Shown here in pieces: positions 1 to 10,215 of a stretch of DNA of 64,000 nt (the first letter of the stretch is position 1; every line of letters starts with the position of its first letter). The stretch covers positions 24,921,941 to 24,985,940 of the forward strand of contig NC_034011.1 of NCBI RefSeq assembly GCF_000346465.2, read 5' to 3'. The notes below the pieces were generated by a model. It did no database searches, was not told where the DNA came from, and saw only the letters and a list, made by a program, of their open reading frames with translations. This stretch comes from Prunus persica. Its lineage: Eukaryota; Streptophyta; Magnoliopsida; Rosales; Rosaceae. The position numbers were made by a program, and so were the translations under genes.

Positions 1-538
1 TAAGAATGCGAATCTGGGCACCCGTTTCACTACGAATGTTCTGAACTATCTGCCCACCTTTGCCAATAATGCAACCAATCTGATCAGACGGCACAAGAAG
101 CCGAGCAATAACATGGTGGCTTCCACCGTCCGCGTCCTCATCGTTATGCAGGTCCTCAGCTATGACCCTCTCATGGACCCTGAACAACGCGTCCTGCGCA
201 GGAGCAACATAAGCACCACCATCTTCAAACCCATTCGTCTCGTCGCTGGCGCTGTACACAGTAACAACTCGCTCCTCGCAACCCGGCACCGTTTCGCCGA
301 TTCTAATCTTGGACTTTGTGTCCACCCTCAGCTGCTTGACAATCTCTCCTCCTCTCCCGATTATGCTACCAATCTTCTTCACCGGGCACAAGTACCGATA
401 CACGGTGTCCTCCGCATCGATGATGAATTGCTCTCTTTCTTCACCTGGATTTCTCCTTTTGTTTCCTCCCCCTCCGTTATCGGCGTAATCCGACTGAGAA
501 TGCGAGCGCTTTCCATAACTGTTCCTCTGACCTGCCAT
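1..538 (-). CDS. KH-domain RNA-binding protein, 5' exon (partial)
   Basis: The minus-strand frame opens at ATG 536-538 and stays open to the window edge, giving about 179 residues of the N-terminus. After a polar head (MAGQRNSYGKRSHSQ) come two KH modules. The first has the GRGG loop at about residue 61, in IIGRGGEIVKQLR, and the second has GKGG near residue 149, in IIGKGGQIVQNIR. These GxxG loops clamp single-stranded nucleic acid in the PCBP/HEN4 family, whose plant members have up to five KH domains. It probably acts in nuclear RNA processing (family inference). The closest Arabidopsis relative from memory is At5g15270 or At4g18375. The upstream sequence suggests a 5'UTR intron, with a donor near 677 and an acceptor near 548. 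The rest of the gene lies left of the window. Confidence 0.9.
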   Translation of the reverse strand, partial: MAGQRNSYGKRSHSQSDYADNGGGGNKRRNPGEEREQFIIDAEDTVYRYLCPVKKIGSIIGRGGEIVKQLRVDTKSKIRIGETVPGCEERVVTVYSASDETNGFEDGGAYVAPAQDALFRVHERVIAEDLHNDEDADGGSHHVIARLLVPSDQIGCIIGKGGQIVQNIRSETGAQIRIL

Positions 539-780
539 ACTTGATCTGCTTCGAATCAATCAATCAACAACGAAATCAGTGAAAATACGTAAATCGGGAA
601 AATGAGTACTATTGTGCGCAAACAGATATAAATCTAGGAGTAGGTGAAGGTTCAGAAGAAGAAGAAGATTGAGTACCTTTTGAATTGAGAGAGATGACGA
701 TGGGACTGCGATACTATGGTGTCTCTGCAATTTAGATTCTTGGATTTCTAGGGTTTTGACCACCCATTCCTTTGTTTTAA
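539..780 (-). promoter_or_regulatory. 5' leader of the KH gene with probable leader intron
   Basis: On the minus strand an AAAAG/GTACTC donor-like site lies near 677 and a GAAGCAG acceptor lies about ten bases before the ATG. Between them is a T- and C-rich stretch. This fits the leader introns common in plant RNA-binding protein genes. I see no clear TATA box. The poly-T tract at about 806-828 marks the edge of the spacer. Confidence 0.45.
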
Positions 781-2718
781 TTTTATTGACACCCTTTCTT
801 TTCTTTTTTTTTTTTTCTTTTTTTTTTTATAAAAGCTATCTATATATAAAACAAAAGGTAGAGAATAGGTCCAATTTGGTCCGTTCTCACCTAAAATCAG
901 AATCGGTATTGTTCATTCGGTTTGGTCTAATTTAATTTTCACCTACAGTGATTGAGAGAATCGAACCAATCCAAACTACTTTGGACCGGTTCAGTTTTTC
1001 AATTTTCCAAGACAGTTTTGAATTGGCCGCGAAAGACCTAAATTTGTCGACAAGATAAGAAATTTGTCGGAAAAAGTCTAACCCGGCGAATATTTATCAA
1101 GAAAGATAAGCTTTTGCCAGGAAAGGTCTAACCTGACGAATATTTGTATGGAAGACCTGCATGATTTGAAGAGAAACATTTTTTTATTTTTCAGAGGTAC
1201 TTTTGGGCACCAATTCTTCCCATAATTTTGTTAATTTTTCATGTTAGACTAAGTTCTTATAAATCCCTACATTTTTAGTTTGGGCGGTAATTCTTTCTTG
1301 TTCAAATTCTCCTTGTACCCTCGCTAATTTTTTCTTGCATCTCTTTTCGATCCTCCTTCCACTTCCATGTCTCTGTTTTGATTTTCATTTGTTATGCTTT
1401 TAAGAGAAATTTATGTTTATATTGGATTGAGTTCTTAAGGCTCCTCCATCTTTTCTTTTGGTGTACAACAATAGGGTTTTGAAGTGTTATCGTATTAATG
1501 ATTGAATAACATAGTAAAAAGAAAAATTATAACAATTTAAGTCTCATCTAAAATAAAGATATGGAATATTCTCAACGACATATAAAAAGATTGAACTTTC
1601 CATTACACATAACATATCCAGGAATATAAAGTTAAATTTAAACTGCAAAATTGATGCAAAAATTATGGTTCGACAACTATTTAATAAGTAATAATTTAAA
1701 CTCCAAAGTAGGTTCGGTTTAACCTATTTATATCGATATAACGGTTTTCTCGTGGCAAGGGTTGTTTTACTAATTTTCTTGTTTTACAACTTATCGGTTT
1801 TGATTCAAATTCTTTACACATATGTAATGGTTTGAAGAGTTGTCTTGTAACCAATATCATTTGTTGAAGTTTCGGTTGATTGGTTGGAGTTTGAAGAGTT
1901 TGGTTTTAGAAAAATGTGTAGGAGTTTTTAGTTCATATTAGTATACTTCATATATAACCTGAATTCTTATCACTCACGGAATTTAAGAATGTTTTGACAT
2001 AATGTTTCAAGAACTACGTGTGGCTTGATCCCTCGAGAAAGGTATGTAGGCAACCTAGGTGCAGTCACAAGGTTAAACACTTTACGTTATGTTCTTTTAC
2101 GTCAGGAATAATTGTTATTATTTGATTATGTGGTTTATTTTATTAGATTGAGTATTGGTTATTTGTGTGTTGAGTTCCGATGCTTGTAATTGACTGGTTA
2201 TGATTGTGAAAAAGAGGTGTGAGGCCCATTAGAACTATTGCTAATGTGTGGTTAACTTATATCTTGTGCATCCTGAACACTTGGGGAGTAAACTATGTTT
2301 TCTTTGTAGGTGAATTTTGGGTTTAGAGTCATTTTCAGGGGAGACTCTACCGATTTTCTAGTAAAAGTCCAACCCTAGGATTGTTTTGGAATTAGGGCAA
2401 GAATGGCATTTTAGTAATTTGGGTCAGACACTTGCTAGATGTTGGACAAGCCCATGGTTCGTCACGGATTCCAAAGAATAATTTGGGGCGAGCCTTGTCA
2501 GGTTAGATACTTAGGACTCAAAATTTTGTCGGGAGGGTCTATTCCAGCAAACATTTGTCGACACATGTCCAATTCGACAAAATTCGCCTCCCACCAAAAT
2601 TTCGTCGGGATACAAAACATTCCCGGGGTAGGTTTATCCCAACAAAATTCGCCGAGATATTTCTATCCTGGCGAATATTTGATGGAAATATCTACTTTTG
2701 TTGAGAGAGGTATATCGG
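781..2718. other. Intergenic, AT-rich, degraded repeat material
   Basis: No coding frame can be supported here. Two stretches, about 1040-1150 and 2480-2700, share a recurring GGCGAATATTT/GTCGG vocabulary in the same orientation. This suggests decayed copies of one repeat family. A stretch near 2012-2080 has a retrotransposon-like flavour but no LTR pair is visible. Confidence 0.4.
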
Positions 2719-2927
2719 GCAGCTTACAAAGTTTTTTTTCTTTTTTCTTTTTTTCACAATTGTATTTTGCTAGATGCATATCTCAACATTTTAAAAAAAA
2801 AAAAAAATTTAAACGGGCATCTAGCAAATTACAATTGTGAAAAATCTAAAGTCCCCTAATAAAAGATGGACATCTAAAAGAATTACAATTATAAAATATT
2901 TAAATTTAAAAAAACTTTGTAAGCTGC
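2719..2927. mobile_element. Nested-hairpin MITE-like element
   Basis: The outer arms are 20-base inverted repeats at 2719-2738 and 2908-2927, reading GCAGCTTACAAAG followed by a T run. Inside them is a second inverted pair of 27 bases at 2751-2777 and 2817-2843 with a single mismatch. A diverged third copy of the inner arm lies at about 2864-2895. There is no coding capacity, and no target-site duplication was confidently found. The element ends only 16 bases before the larger terminal-inverted-repeat element to its right. Confidence 0.55.
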
Positions 2928-3120
2928 GCCTCATTAAATAAAAGGGTGATTTTATTGGCACCCCAAAATTTACTCTTTGCACCCCATATTCTCTTTGCAC
3001 CCCCACTGAATTTAGTAAATTTTAAAATTACTCACTACACCTCATTTTTCTTCCTAGATTACCCTCATGAACCTCATTCCTTAACTTACCTATGTAAACC
3101 TCACTGAAATCGTTACCTTA

Positions 3121-3252
3121 TTCAGTGGTAGTCCACCGAATTTGTTTTCGTTTTTCAGTCGTTATCCGCCGAATGTGTTTACGTTTTTCAATAGTAGTCC
3201 ACCGAGTATGTTTTTGTTTTTCAGTGGTTGTCTATTGAATTCGTTTTTTGTT
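3121..3252 (+). repeat. 33-bp tandem repeat, four units
   Basis: Units begin at 3121, 3154, 3187 and 3220, each starting TTCAGTGGTAGTCCACCGAA or a close variant. A partial fifth copy lies at about 3273-3300. The repeat is inside the Mutator-like element. A period of 33 bases would be frame-neutral, but no sustained coding frame runs through it. Confidence 0.75.
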
Positions 3253-3469
3253 TCCGTGAATTCGTTTCTTATTTTAGTGATCATCTACCGAATTCGTTAT
3301 TGAGTTTGTACTTAATATTGTTTTTAACTAGGAATGTGAGCACCTTAGGTGCATGTCGAAGACATCTACCATTTGTTAGTGAAATTGGTGGGCTAATCCA
3401 AATAATGGTATATTTAAATAGTACATTCAGATGTCTGGATTAGAGCAACTTATTAGGTGCTCTTATCGG

Positions 3470-3640
3470 AATGCAAATAAGATTGTTGTATCTACCTTCG
3501 TGTTGAGAGATGACATCCCGAAACGAACATCTTTCACATGCCTTTTGGTGAGATAAACATCACATTGGATGATGTGTCATCTATTTTAAGAGCGTCACTT
3601 TGCTTTTGTTCCTTCAATAGGAGTAAGGTCAAAATAGCTT
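3470..3640 (+). pseudogene. Plant mobile domain (PMD/MAIN-like) fragment, frameshifted
   Basis: One plus frame reads ...NKIVVSTFVLRDDIPKR and a second, from about 3529, reads FHMPFGEINITLDDVSSIL. Together these correspond to the hallmark of the plant mobile domain, in which a VERW-type segment is followed by THTFHMPFGEMTITLDDV. The join needs a frame change near 3528, and no long ORF surrounds it, so this is a decayed copy. PMD proteins are known from MAIN/MAIL genes and as passengers of transposons. The position inside a TIR element suggests the transposon origin. Confidence 0.6.
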
Positions 3641-4225
3641 ACATTAAATTTGTAGTCGAGAATAAGTTACTGAAAAAATAAATATACTTCAGTTCGTTGC
3701 CACTGAATTGTAAGTAAAAATTCGGTAATATACCACCGAACACCGTTCCATATTATGGTGGATCTCCATTGCATCTGAAGTTAACGACTGGTCAAACACA
3801 ACTGAAATAGGTGCAATGTTTCGGTGGCATCCCACCCAATTACCTATTGCGTTTGGTACTGGTGTGCTGAACGCAACCAGTGAACCATCATGAAATCCTA
3901 AGCTTGAAAAACGCCAAAAACTAAACTCATACCTCATTCGAAGCCTCCTTAACTTCAATCTCACCATTTATGAATAAATACAATATATTTTTTCACTAAT
4001 ATAAGCGTATAAACCTCATTAGGGTTGTAGGAACATGATTGTTTGAGAAAAAAGTCTAACTATAATTGCATGAACATATGTAGGGTGTAGTGAGCAAATT
4101 TAATTTTTATTATAAATGTTTTTTGTCCTTAACGATAATTATGTACAAATATTAAATAAATTATTCATGTTTGAAATTAGTATAGAATGCAAATAACAAA
4201 TAATAGAGTGCCAATAAAATCTCCC

Positions 4226-4550
4226 GGAATAAAAAGCCATTTCTCCCCCAAAAAAAAAAAAAAGGTGTCACGAGGACAAACAAACAATGACGCGGATCGC
4301 AGCCAAAGAAATAAGTCTTAAGCAGACAGATTTACCCTTCAATTATCAATAAAATCCTCATCCGGCGTCCCACTTCCCACCCAACCCGATCGAGCCAAAG
4401 GCCTAACCCCACCTTCATATCATTTATCCCCAAACCCACATTTTGACATAAAATCTCAAACAATTTCTCGGCGACCAAACACCCTCTCTCCAGTCTCGAA
4501 CCCAAACCCTAACCCCCAATCCCGAATATTGGCCACCCAATCTCGGCGCT
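4226..4550. other. Spacer and promoter/leader of the PTB gene
   Basis: An A-rich tract lies at 4249-4264, followed by sequence that becomes C-rich towards the PTB start codon (CCAACCC- and CCAAACCC-type strings). That composition is typical of housekeeping plant leaders. No TATA box is evident. Confidence 0.4.
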
Positions 4551-7500
4551 ATGTCGACCTCGGGGACGCCGCAGTTTCGGTACACGCAGACCCCGTCGAA
4601 GGTGCTCCACCTCCGGAACCTCCCATGGGAGTGCGCCGAAGAGGAGCTCATCGAGCTCTGCAAGCCGTTCGGCAAGATTGTCAACACCAAGTGCAATGTT
4701 GGAGCCAACCGCAACCAAGCCTTCGTCGAATTTGTAATTGACTTACTTTTCGTCATTCCAATTTCATTTTCCCATTAAATTGTATCTTATTTCTCATTTG
4801 TGCTTGTTGTTGTAGACATTAATTCAGCTGAAATTGGTTAGATGTTTGAAAATAAATAATTGGGTGCTAGCATATCTATTTCGAGTTCTTGCCATATGTT
4901 GATGAAGTCAATAATTACTTTTCAGGCTGACCTAAACCAGGCCATAAATATGGTTTCATATTATGCTTCATCCTCAGAGCCTGCACAGGTCCGTGGTAAG
5001 ACAGTTTACATTCAGTATTCAAATAGACACGAAATCGTCAACAACAAAAGTCCTGGAGATGTTCCCGGAAATGTCTTGTTGGTCACCATTGAGGGTGTTG
5101 AAGCTGGCGATGTGAGCATTGATGTTATTCACTTGGTAAGTGCTTTTAACCCACAGTTGTTACATATTGGCCCTGTCTTGTATATAATATATATTGCAAA
5201 AACCGTGTCTAAACCTAGCTGATCCATGTCTAGAGAAGCATGAATTGCTGGCTTGTTTTATAAGTCATGGGATTCTGGATAAACTTTCAAATTGAATTTG
5301 TGTAAAGCAGATTTTCGTTTTGTCCTTTTTATTGAAATCAGTTGAATCACAGATGGTGATGTCTCTTATTTAAATTCTTTTGTTGGAAGCAGTTTGGAAT
5401 TATTATCATGTACGTCATACTCCTTTCTAAGGTCACGCATATATGCACAGGTGTCATTCTGCACTTATAACTCATCTGTTTGGAATTTTTTTGTTGTCCC
5501 ATAATATTTTTGTCCGGGAGGGTTTTTGTTGTCGTCTTGTTTCGTTTTTTGTATCCATATGATATGTTAATGATGAACTGAAACATTTTTCAGGTGTTTT
5601 CTGCTTTTGGCTTTGTGCACAAGATTGCTACGTTTGAAAAAGCAGCAGGCTTCCAGGTCTGTATTGGATCTTTCTTTGTGCTGCATACACCATGTACTTT
5701 AGATATGTCATTTTTATCCTTTCGTTTTAATTTTGCAGGCATTGATTCAGTTCAATGATGCTGAGACTGCATCTTCGGCAAGGAATGCCTTGGATGGAAG
5801 AAGTATACCCAGGCATGTACTGTCCATGTGTTCCCCATCCCCACCGAGTTCAGTACATTTGGAATAGTGTTTCTAATTTTTGAAACCTGATGCTTTACAT
5901 TCAGGTATTTGCTTCCAGAGCATGTTGGTTCATGCCACTTACGTATTTCATATTCCGCACACACTGATTTGAACATCAAGTTCCAGTCTCACCGAAGCAG
6001 GTAATCAACAGATCCAATAGGTCAATATTCTGTTTTCGTTTTTCTTTTTGGCTTTGTTCTTATGCGTCTCAATGTGTTTATTGCTAAACTCTTTAGCTGA
6101 TTTTATTGCATGTTATATCAAGTGCTAATGGGTGCACGTGCTTTTTGTCATCTAGGGGTTAGTGAAGCCTGGTAGCCAGAACACAGATGTGTTGTCATGA
6201 CCATTTAGTAATTCCTTGATCTTATATAGTGGCTTAATGTATTTATTAATTCCATTATAGTTAGAGTTGCTCATTTTACACTATTACACACTATACATTG
6301 TTATTTTGTGTTCATTTCATACAATTTTTTCTTCCCTGTTGGGATGGCTTCTCGTTCAGCATATTTTCAGTGTCATGTATTTGCACACTTACTTTTCTTT
6401 ATACTAAATGATTGGTTTTGGAAAAAGATACTGCTTGACATTAGCTGAGACATACATGACTAGATACATAGTGCAAATGTTGTTTTAACTCTTCTCATGA
6501 TAATTGATTGTAATAACTAGAAAATACTCCTTGCTTTTACTTAAATTTTACATTAATTTCTATTGGACGTGTGTTTATGGATGTGTTTCTATTTTGGGAC
6601 AGTTTGTTAGACGCTCACATCAGTTTGTGCATGTAATTGTTGCATAATGTGTATGATTTTGATTTGCATTGATTCTGCAGGGACTATACAAATCCGTACC
6701 TTCCTGTAAATCCTACTGCAATAGAGGGAATTATGCAGGTAGGCTCTGGGCTTTTAGAACATTACTATAATATTTAGTGTTGAGTATTACTACCTAAGCC
6801 AAACATTGCTCTAATTAGCTGCTATCTCCAGCCTGCCGTAGGTCCTGATGGAAAGAAGAAAGAGCTTGAGAGTAATGTGCTACTTGCTTCAATCGAAAAT
6901 ATGCAGTATGCTGTCACTGTGGATGTTCTTCACACGGTTAGGATTTATAACTTTTGTGCATTTTAATTGCTCAATTTAATAAGATGTTATATATATATAT
7001 ATTTATATATATGATGCTGCTTTATATGTTATAGGTATTTTCTGCATTTGGCACTGTCCAGAAAATTGCTATATTTGAGAAGAATGGTCAAACACAGGCA
7101 TTGGTTCAATACCCTGGTATTTACCCTCTCTATATGACCTATTGATTTGTCATGGATCTGTGAGAATTTGGCTGTCATTGATGTGTGAGTTGTTATTTCA
7201 GATGTCAATACCGCAGCAGTTGCAAGGGAAGCTTTAGAGGGACACTGCATATATGATGGTGGCTATTGTAAGCTTCATCTATCATACTCTCGTCATACTG
7301 ATCTCAATGTAAAGGTATAAATATGTGCTTTTGAGTTAAAATGTTCATGAGAATAAAAATAAGACAGAAAATGTAAAGACATCCATAGAAGAAAAAGTGG
7401 ATCTGTTCTTGGTCGAAAAACGATTTGGTCCTTAAATGTATGCTTCTTGACACCTAGTTTCCTATCTGATTATATGAATTCATGCCTAAGAAATTTTGGA

Positions 7501-8005
7501 TGAGAGTTAGAGATTTTGTATTTATTCTTATTTGCAGGCTTTTAGTGACAAAAGTAGAGATTATACAATCCCAGAAGCTAGTTTGCTTGCGGCGCAGCAA
7601 GTTTCTGGTTACCCTGCTGCTCCAGCAGCTTGGCAGAATCCCCAGGCTGCTCCAATGTACCATGGGAACGAGTTCAGTGGTGCAGCTTCTATGCAGGCCC
7701 AAGGGCCTCCGGGGCAAGGGCCATCATGGGATCCAGCCATGCAGGCGGGCAGATCAACGTTTGTTTCAGTTCCAAGCACGTTTCCTGGTCAAACATTTCA
7801 TGCATCCTCAGGTCCAGTATATTCCTCTGCAGCAATGCCGCCAGGTTCTTCACCTCTCCAAACAGGCCCAACTACTTCCTCCAGTATGGCTTCTAGGGGA
7901 ATATCTCAGCCAGGTGGTCCGCCCAACTTGCGACCTGGGGGTGGTGCTTCACCTCCAGGAGTTGGACCTCCTGGTGCCTCACCATCCACCTACTATGGCC
8001 AATAA
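4551..8005 (+). CDS. PTB: Polypyrimidine tract-binding protein homologue
   Basis: Ten coding exons join in frame to 483 residues: 4551-4733, 4926-5135, 5594-5656, 5739-5812, 5905-6000, 6681-6738, 6832-6936, 7035-7116, 7202-7314 and 7538-8005. RRM1 (SKVLHLRNLPWECAEEEL) sits at about residues 14-95, RRM2 (NVLLVTIEGVEAGDVSIDVIH) at about 110-190, and a third RRM follows SNVLLASIENMQYAVTV. The tail is rich in Pro, Gly and Ser and ends YYGQ. Plant PTB1/PTB2 bind CU-rich RNA, control alternative splicing and regulate their own transcripts. Intron 4 (5813-5904) uses a GC donor: only AG/GCATGT joined to CAG/GTATTT restores the conserved IPRYLLPEHVG. The long introns at 5136-5593 and 6001-6680 could hold a poison exon, which I could not define. 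Closest to Arabidopsis At3g01150/At5g53180. Confidence 0.95.
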
Positions 8006-8010
8006 GATGC

Positions 8011-8035
8011 CTTTTCTTTTCTTTTCTTTTCTTTA
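8011..8035 (+). promoter_or_regulatory. CU-rich tract in the PTB 3'UTR
   Basis: Five bases after the stop codon is a run of repeated CTTTT units ending near 8035. UCUU-type pyrimidine runs are the known ligand of PTB, so this could be an autoregulatory site. It may equally be a neutral microsatellite. Confidence 0.35.
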
Positions 8036-9496
8036 AACGAATGCTGGTTATTGCCAGTCTCATATTTTTGTTTTTTCGTTGGGATGGACGTCAAAAGATT
8101 TTAAAACCCCAAATTCAATTTTCAGTGTCTTAAACTCAGTACTGCCCTGCTTTGATTGGAAATCTGATCTTGTGATTTTAGTTTGAATACGAAATATGTA
8201 TTGTTTTGAGCTTAACTAAAATCTTTCAAGTCACATGTTATTGCATCCGCCTGAGCTCAATCACCCAACAATTCAAGCACAATCACAATTGGCAATTGGG
8301 CATTGTATTTTACTTTACTTTTTTCTTTTCCTTGGTACTAGTCAATCAAGGAGGACCCAAGTGAACATCCATTCATAGGGCTCAGCATTTGTCCACTACC
8401 ATACCACTAGTCACTAGACAGCAAAAGCCTGAAATGAAAGGTCAATTCAATTCTGGATTTGGCCTACTTGGTCTAAAACAAGAGGTTGTAAAGTAAAGGG
8501 CCCCTGTAACAAACAAACAGGGTTCAACTCTTCGACCTGCACGGTAGGACTAGGGACCCTTGATGGAGCTCTAAGCTCTGAGCTCTGGAATTTCAACATC
8601 CGAAAGTGAACCTGTCTTAATTAGGCCATGTTTTTGTGACTCGATTGGATTATGAGGTTGCATTGGATTACATTGAATTGGAATAGATAATATTAATCCA
8701 ATGATTTTTTTGACACCACATGGTTAAGGGGATGGATTAATTAAAATGTGGTATTACGCTTAGTAAAATTAGACATAATCTAATCCAACTTAATTCTAAC
8801 TACATAATCGAACTCACCAAACGAACTAAACTAGTTCAAATGCAAATGAGAGATTTCAACTTGATTGAATTTGAGACGCATTTATTTAAAATCTAATCAT
8901 AATTAATCATGCATCATATGTCTCAAAATTCTCATTTTTATTTGATTTTTCCCCCTTTTCCACGATATCTCAAATATTTCTCATCCGCATGCCTCGAGAT
9001 ATGCCAACATTAATCAAAACCCAGTGAGCATGAATTGGATCAGAAAGGCAGATATTAGCATTAAGTCAGCAGAGCATATGGCTCGATCAAAATAAATCTA
9101 TGCACAAATTCAGAAATGTCAGTGAAAAACACAGAGATCTTACGGATTTTGCGCACAATTTCACGATGAAATAAGGAAAACCACATCAAGAGTGAGTGGT
9201 ATATATATTATATATAAAGCTGGGTGGGACGACTTGGGAGTGCTAAGTTGACCAATACCCTGTGAGTGGTGAGGTGACCCTTTCCATGGATGTCATTTTC
9301 TTTAATTGCATTGCATGTTCGAAGAAAAAAAGTAGGAAGAAAACGTGCCTTTGTCTACGTCGGTAGTGCATTTTTTGCTCATCAACATGCCAAATCCTTA
9401 CTAATAATATTGTAGTGTTAAGAGTCATTCATTTATGTATATTGCAAATTCTCAATCCCCATTACTAGCTACACACATCAGTTTTTTTATTAACCA

Positions 9497-9625
9497 ATGA
9501 GGTGTTAGTTGGATTGACTCAAGTTTTTTGTGCTCTCTCGATTGATTCTGAGTTCAAGTTCCCATGCTACTCGTGCGTGTGAGTTTCCTCATCCCCTTAC
9601 TAACGTTGGCCAAAAAAGAGAGTAG
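9497..9625 (+). repeat. tRNA-derived SINE-like sequence
   Basis: An A-box-like TTAGTTGGATTGACTCAAG is followed by a B-box-like GTTCAAGTTCCC. Then come CGTGCGTGTGAGTTTCC and a tail TAACGTTGGCCAAAAAA. The same layout recurs near 13150, 30700 and 55190, which supports one dispersed family. Confidence 0.45.
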
Positions 9626-10104
9626 GTTATTATTATTATAATTATTTATTTTTATAGAACTAGCTACACAGAGTTAGAAGCCCTCTAAGAAAATAAGAAA
9701 GAAATTTCACTCTTCTGATTGTAGTCTGCTGACCTATGTAAATTTTCACTCCAGAGAACTCTTCCTTATTTGATTGCCTTTATATTTCTCAGATTGTAGT
9801 AAATAGTTTTAAGAAAAAATCATGCATCAAAGGCCCACAGCTTTCAATTCGAAGTACCACATTTCCTTAATTTCTTAAACATGCATACATATCCTGCTGT
9901 CCGTTAGGTGGTTGTTGTATCTATAGTTTCATTTCATTGCCCGCCAAATCAACTCGAATATATCACATCCTCCCAATTATACTATACTATGCAGGTAATA
10001 TTGCCTCAGAACAGAAATATGGTTTCTCCATGTTGGCTGGTGATGTTATATATGCCACTAGAACCCTAATTAGAACTCGATAATTTCCTGCGTTTGCTAA
10101 AGCA

Positions 10105-10215
10105 TCACAGTTAATCAATCACTAGTTCAAAGCTCGGATATTTTTCGTGAGATTCGAACTCAGAAAACTTCAAATATTGGAAAGAAAAATACTATTAGAC
10201 TAATAATTAATCTAT
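10105..10215 (-). repeat. SINE-like sequence, inverted
   Basis: On the minus strand the sequence carries a B-box-like GAGTTCGAATCTCACG in a context similar to the other SINE-like copies. It is more diverged, and its ends are not defined. Confidence 0.3.

Larger units (their letters stand above)
2944..4225. mobile_element. Mutator-like non-autonomous element with plant-mobile-domain remnant
   Basis: The terminal inverted repeats at 2944-2963 and 4206-4225 match at 18 of 20 positions (GGGTGATTTTATTGGCACCC against GGGAGATTTTATTGGCACTC), and weaker similarity continues inward. The flanking nine bases agree at 7 of 9 (TAAATAAAA and GGAATAAAA), consistent with an eroded 9-bp Mutator-type duplication. 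The interior holds a 33-bp tandem repeat and a broken fragment related to the plant mobile domain, a module carried by some MULEs. No intact transposase frame is visible. Confidence 0.5.
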
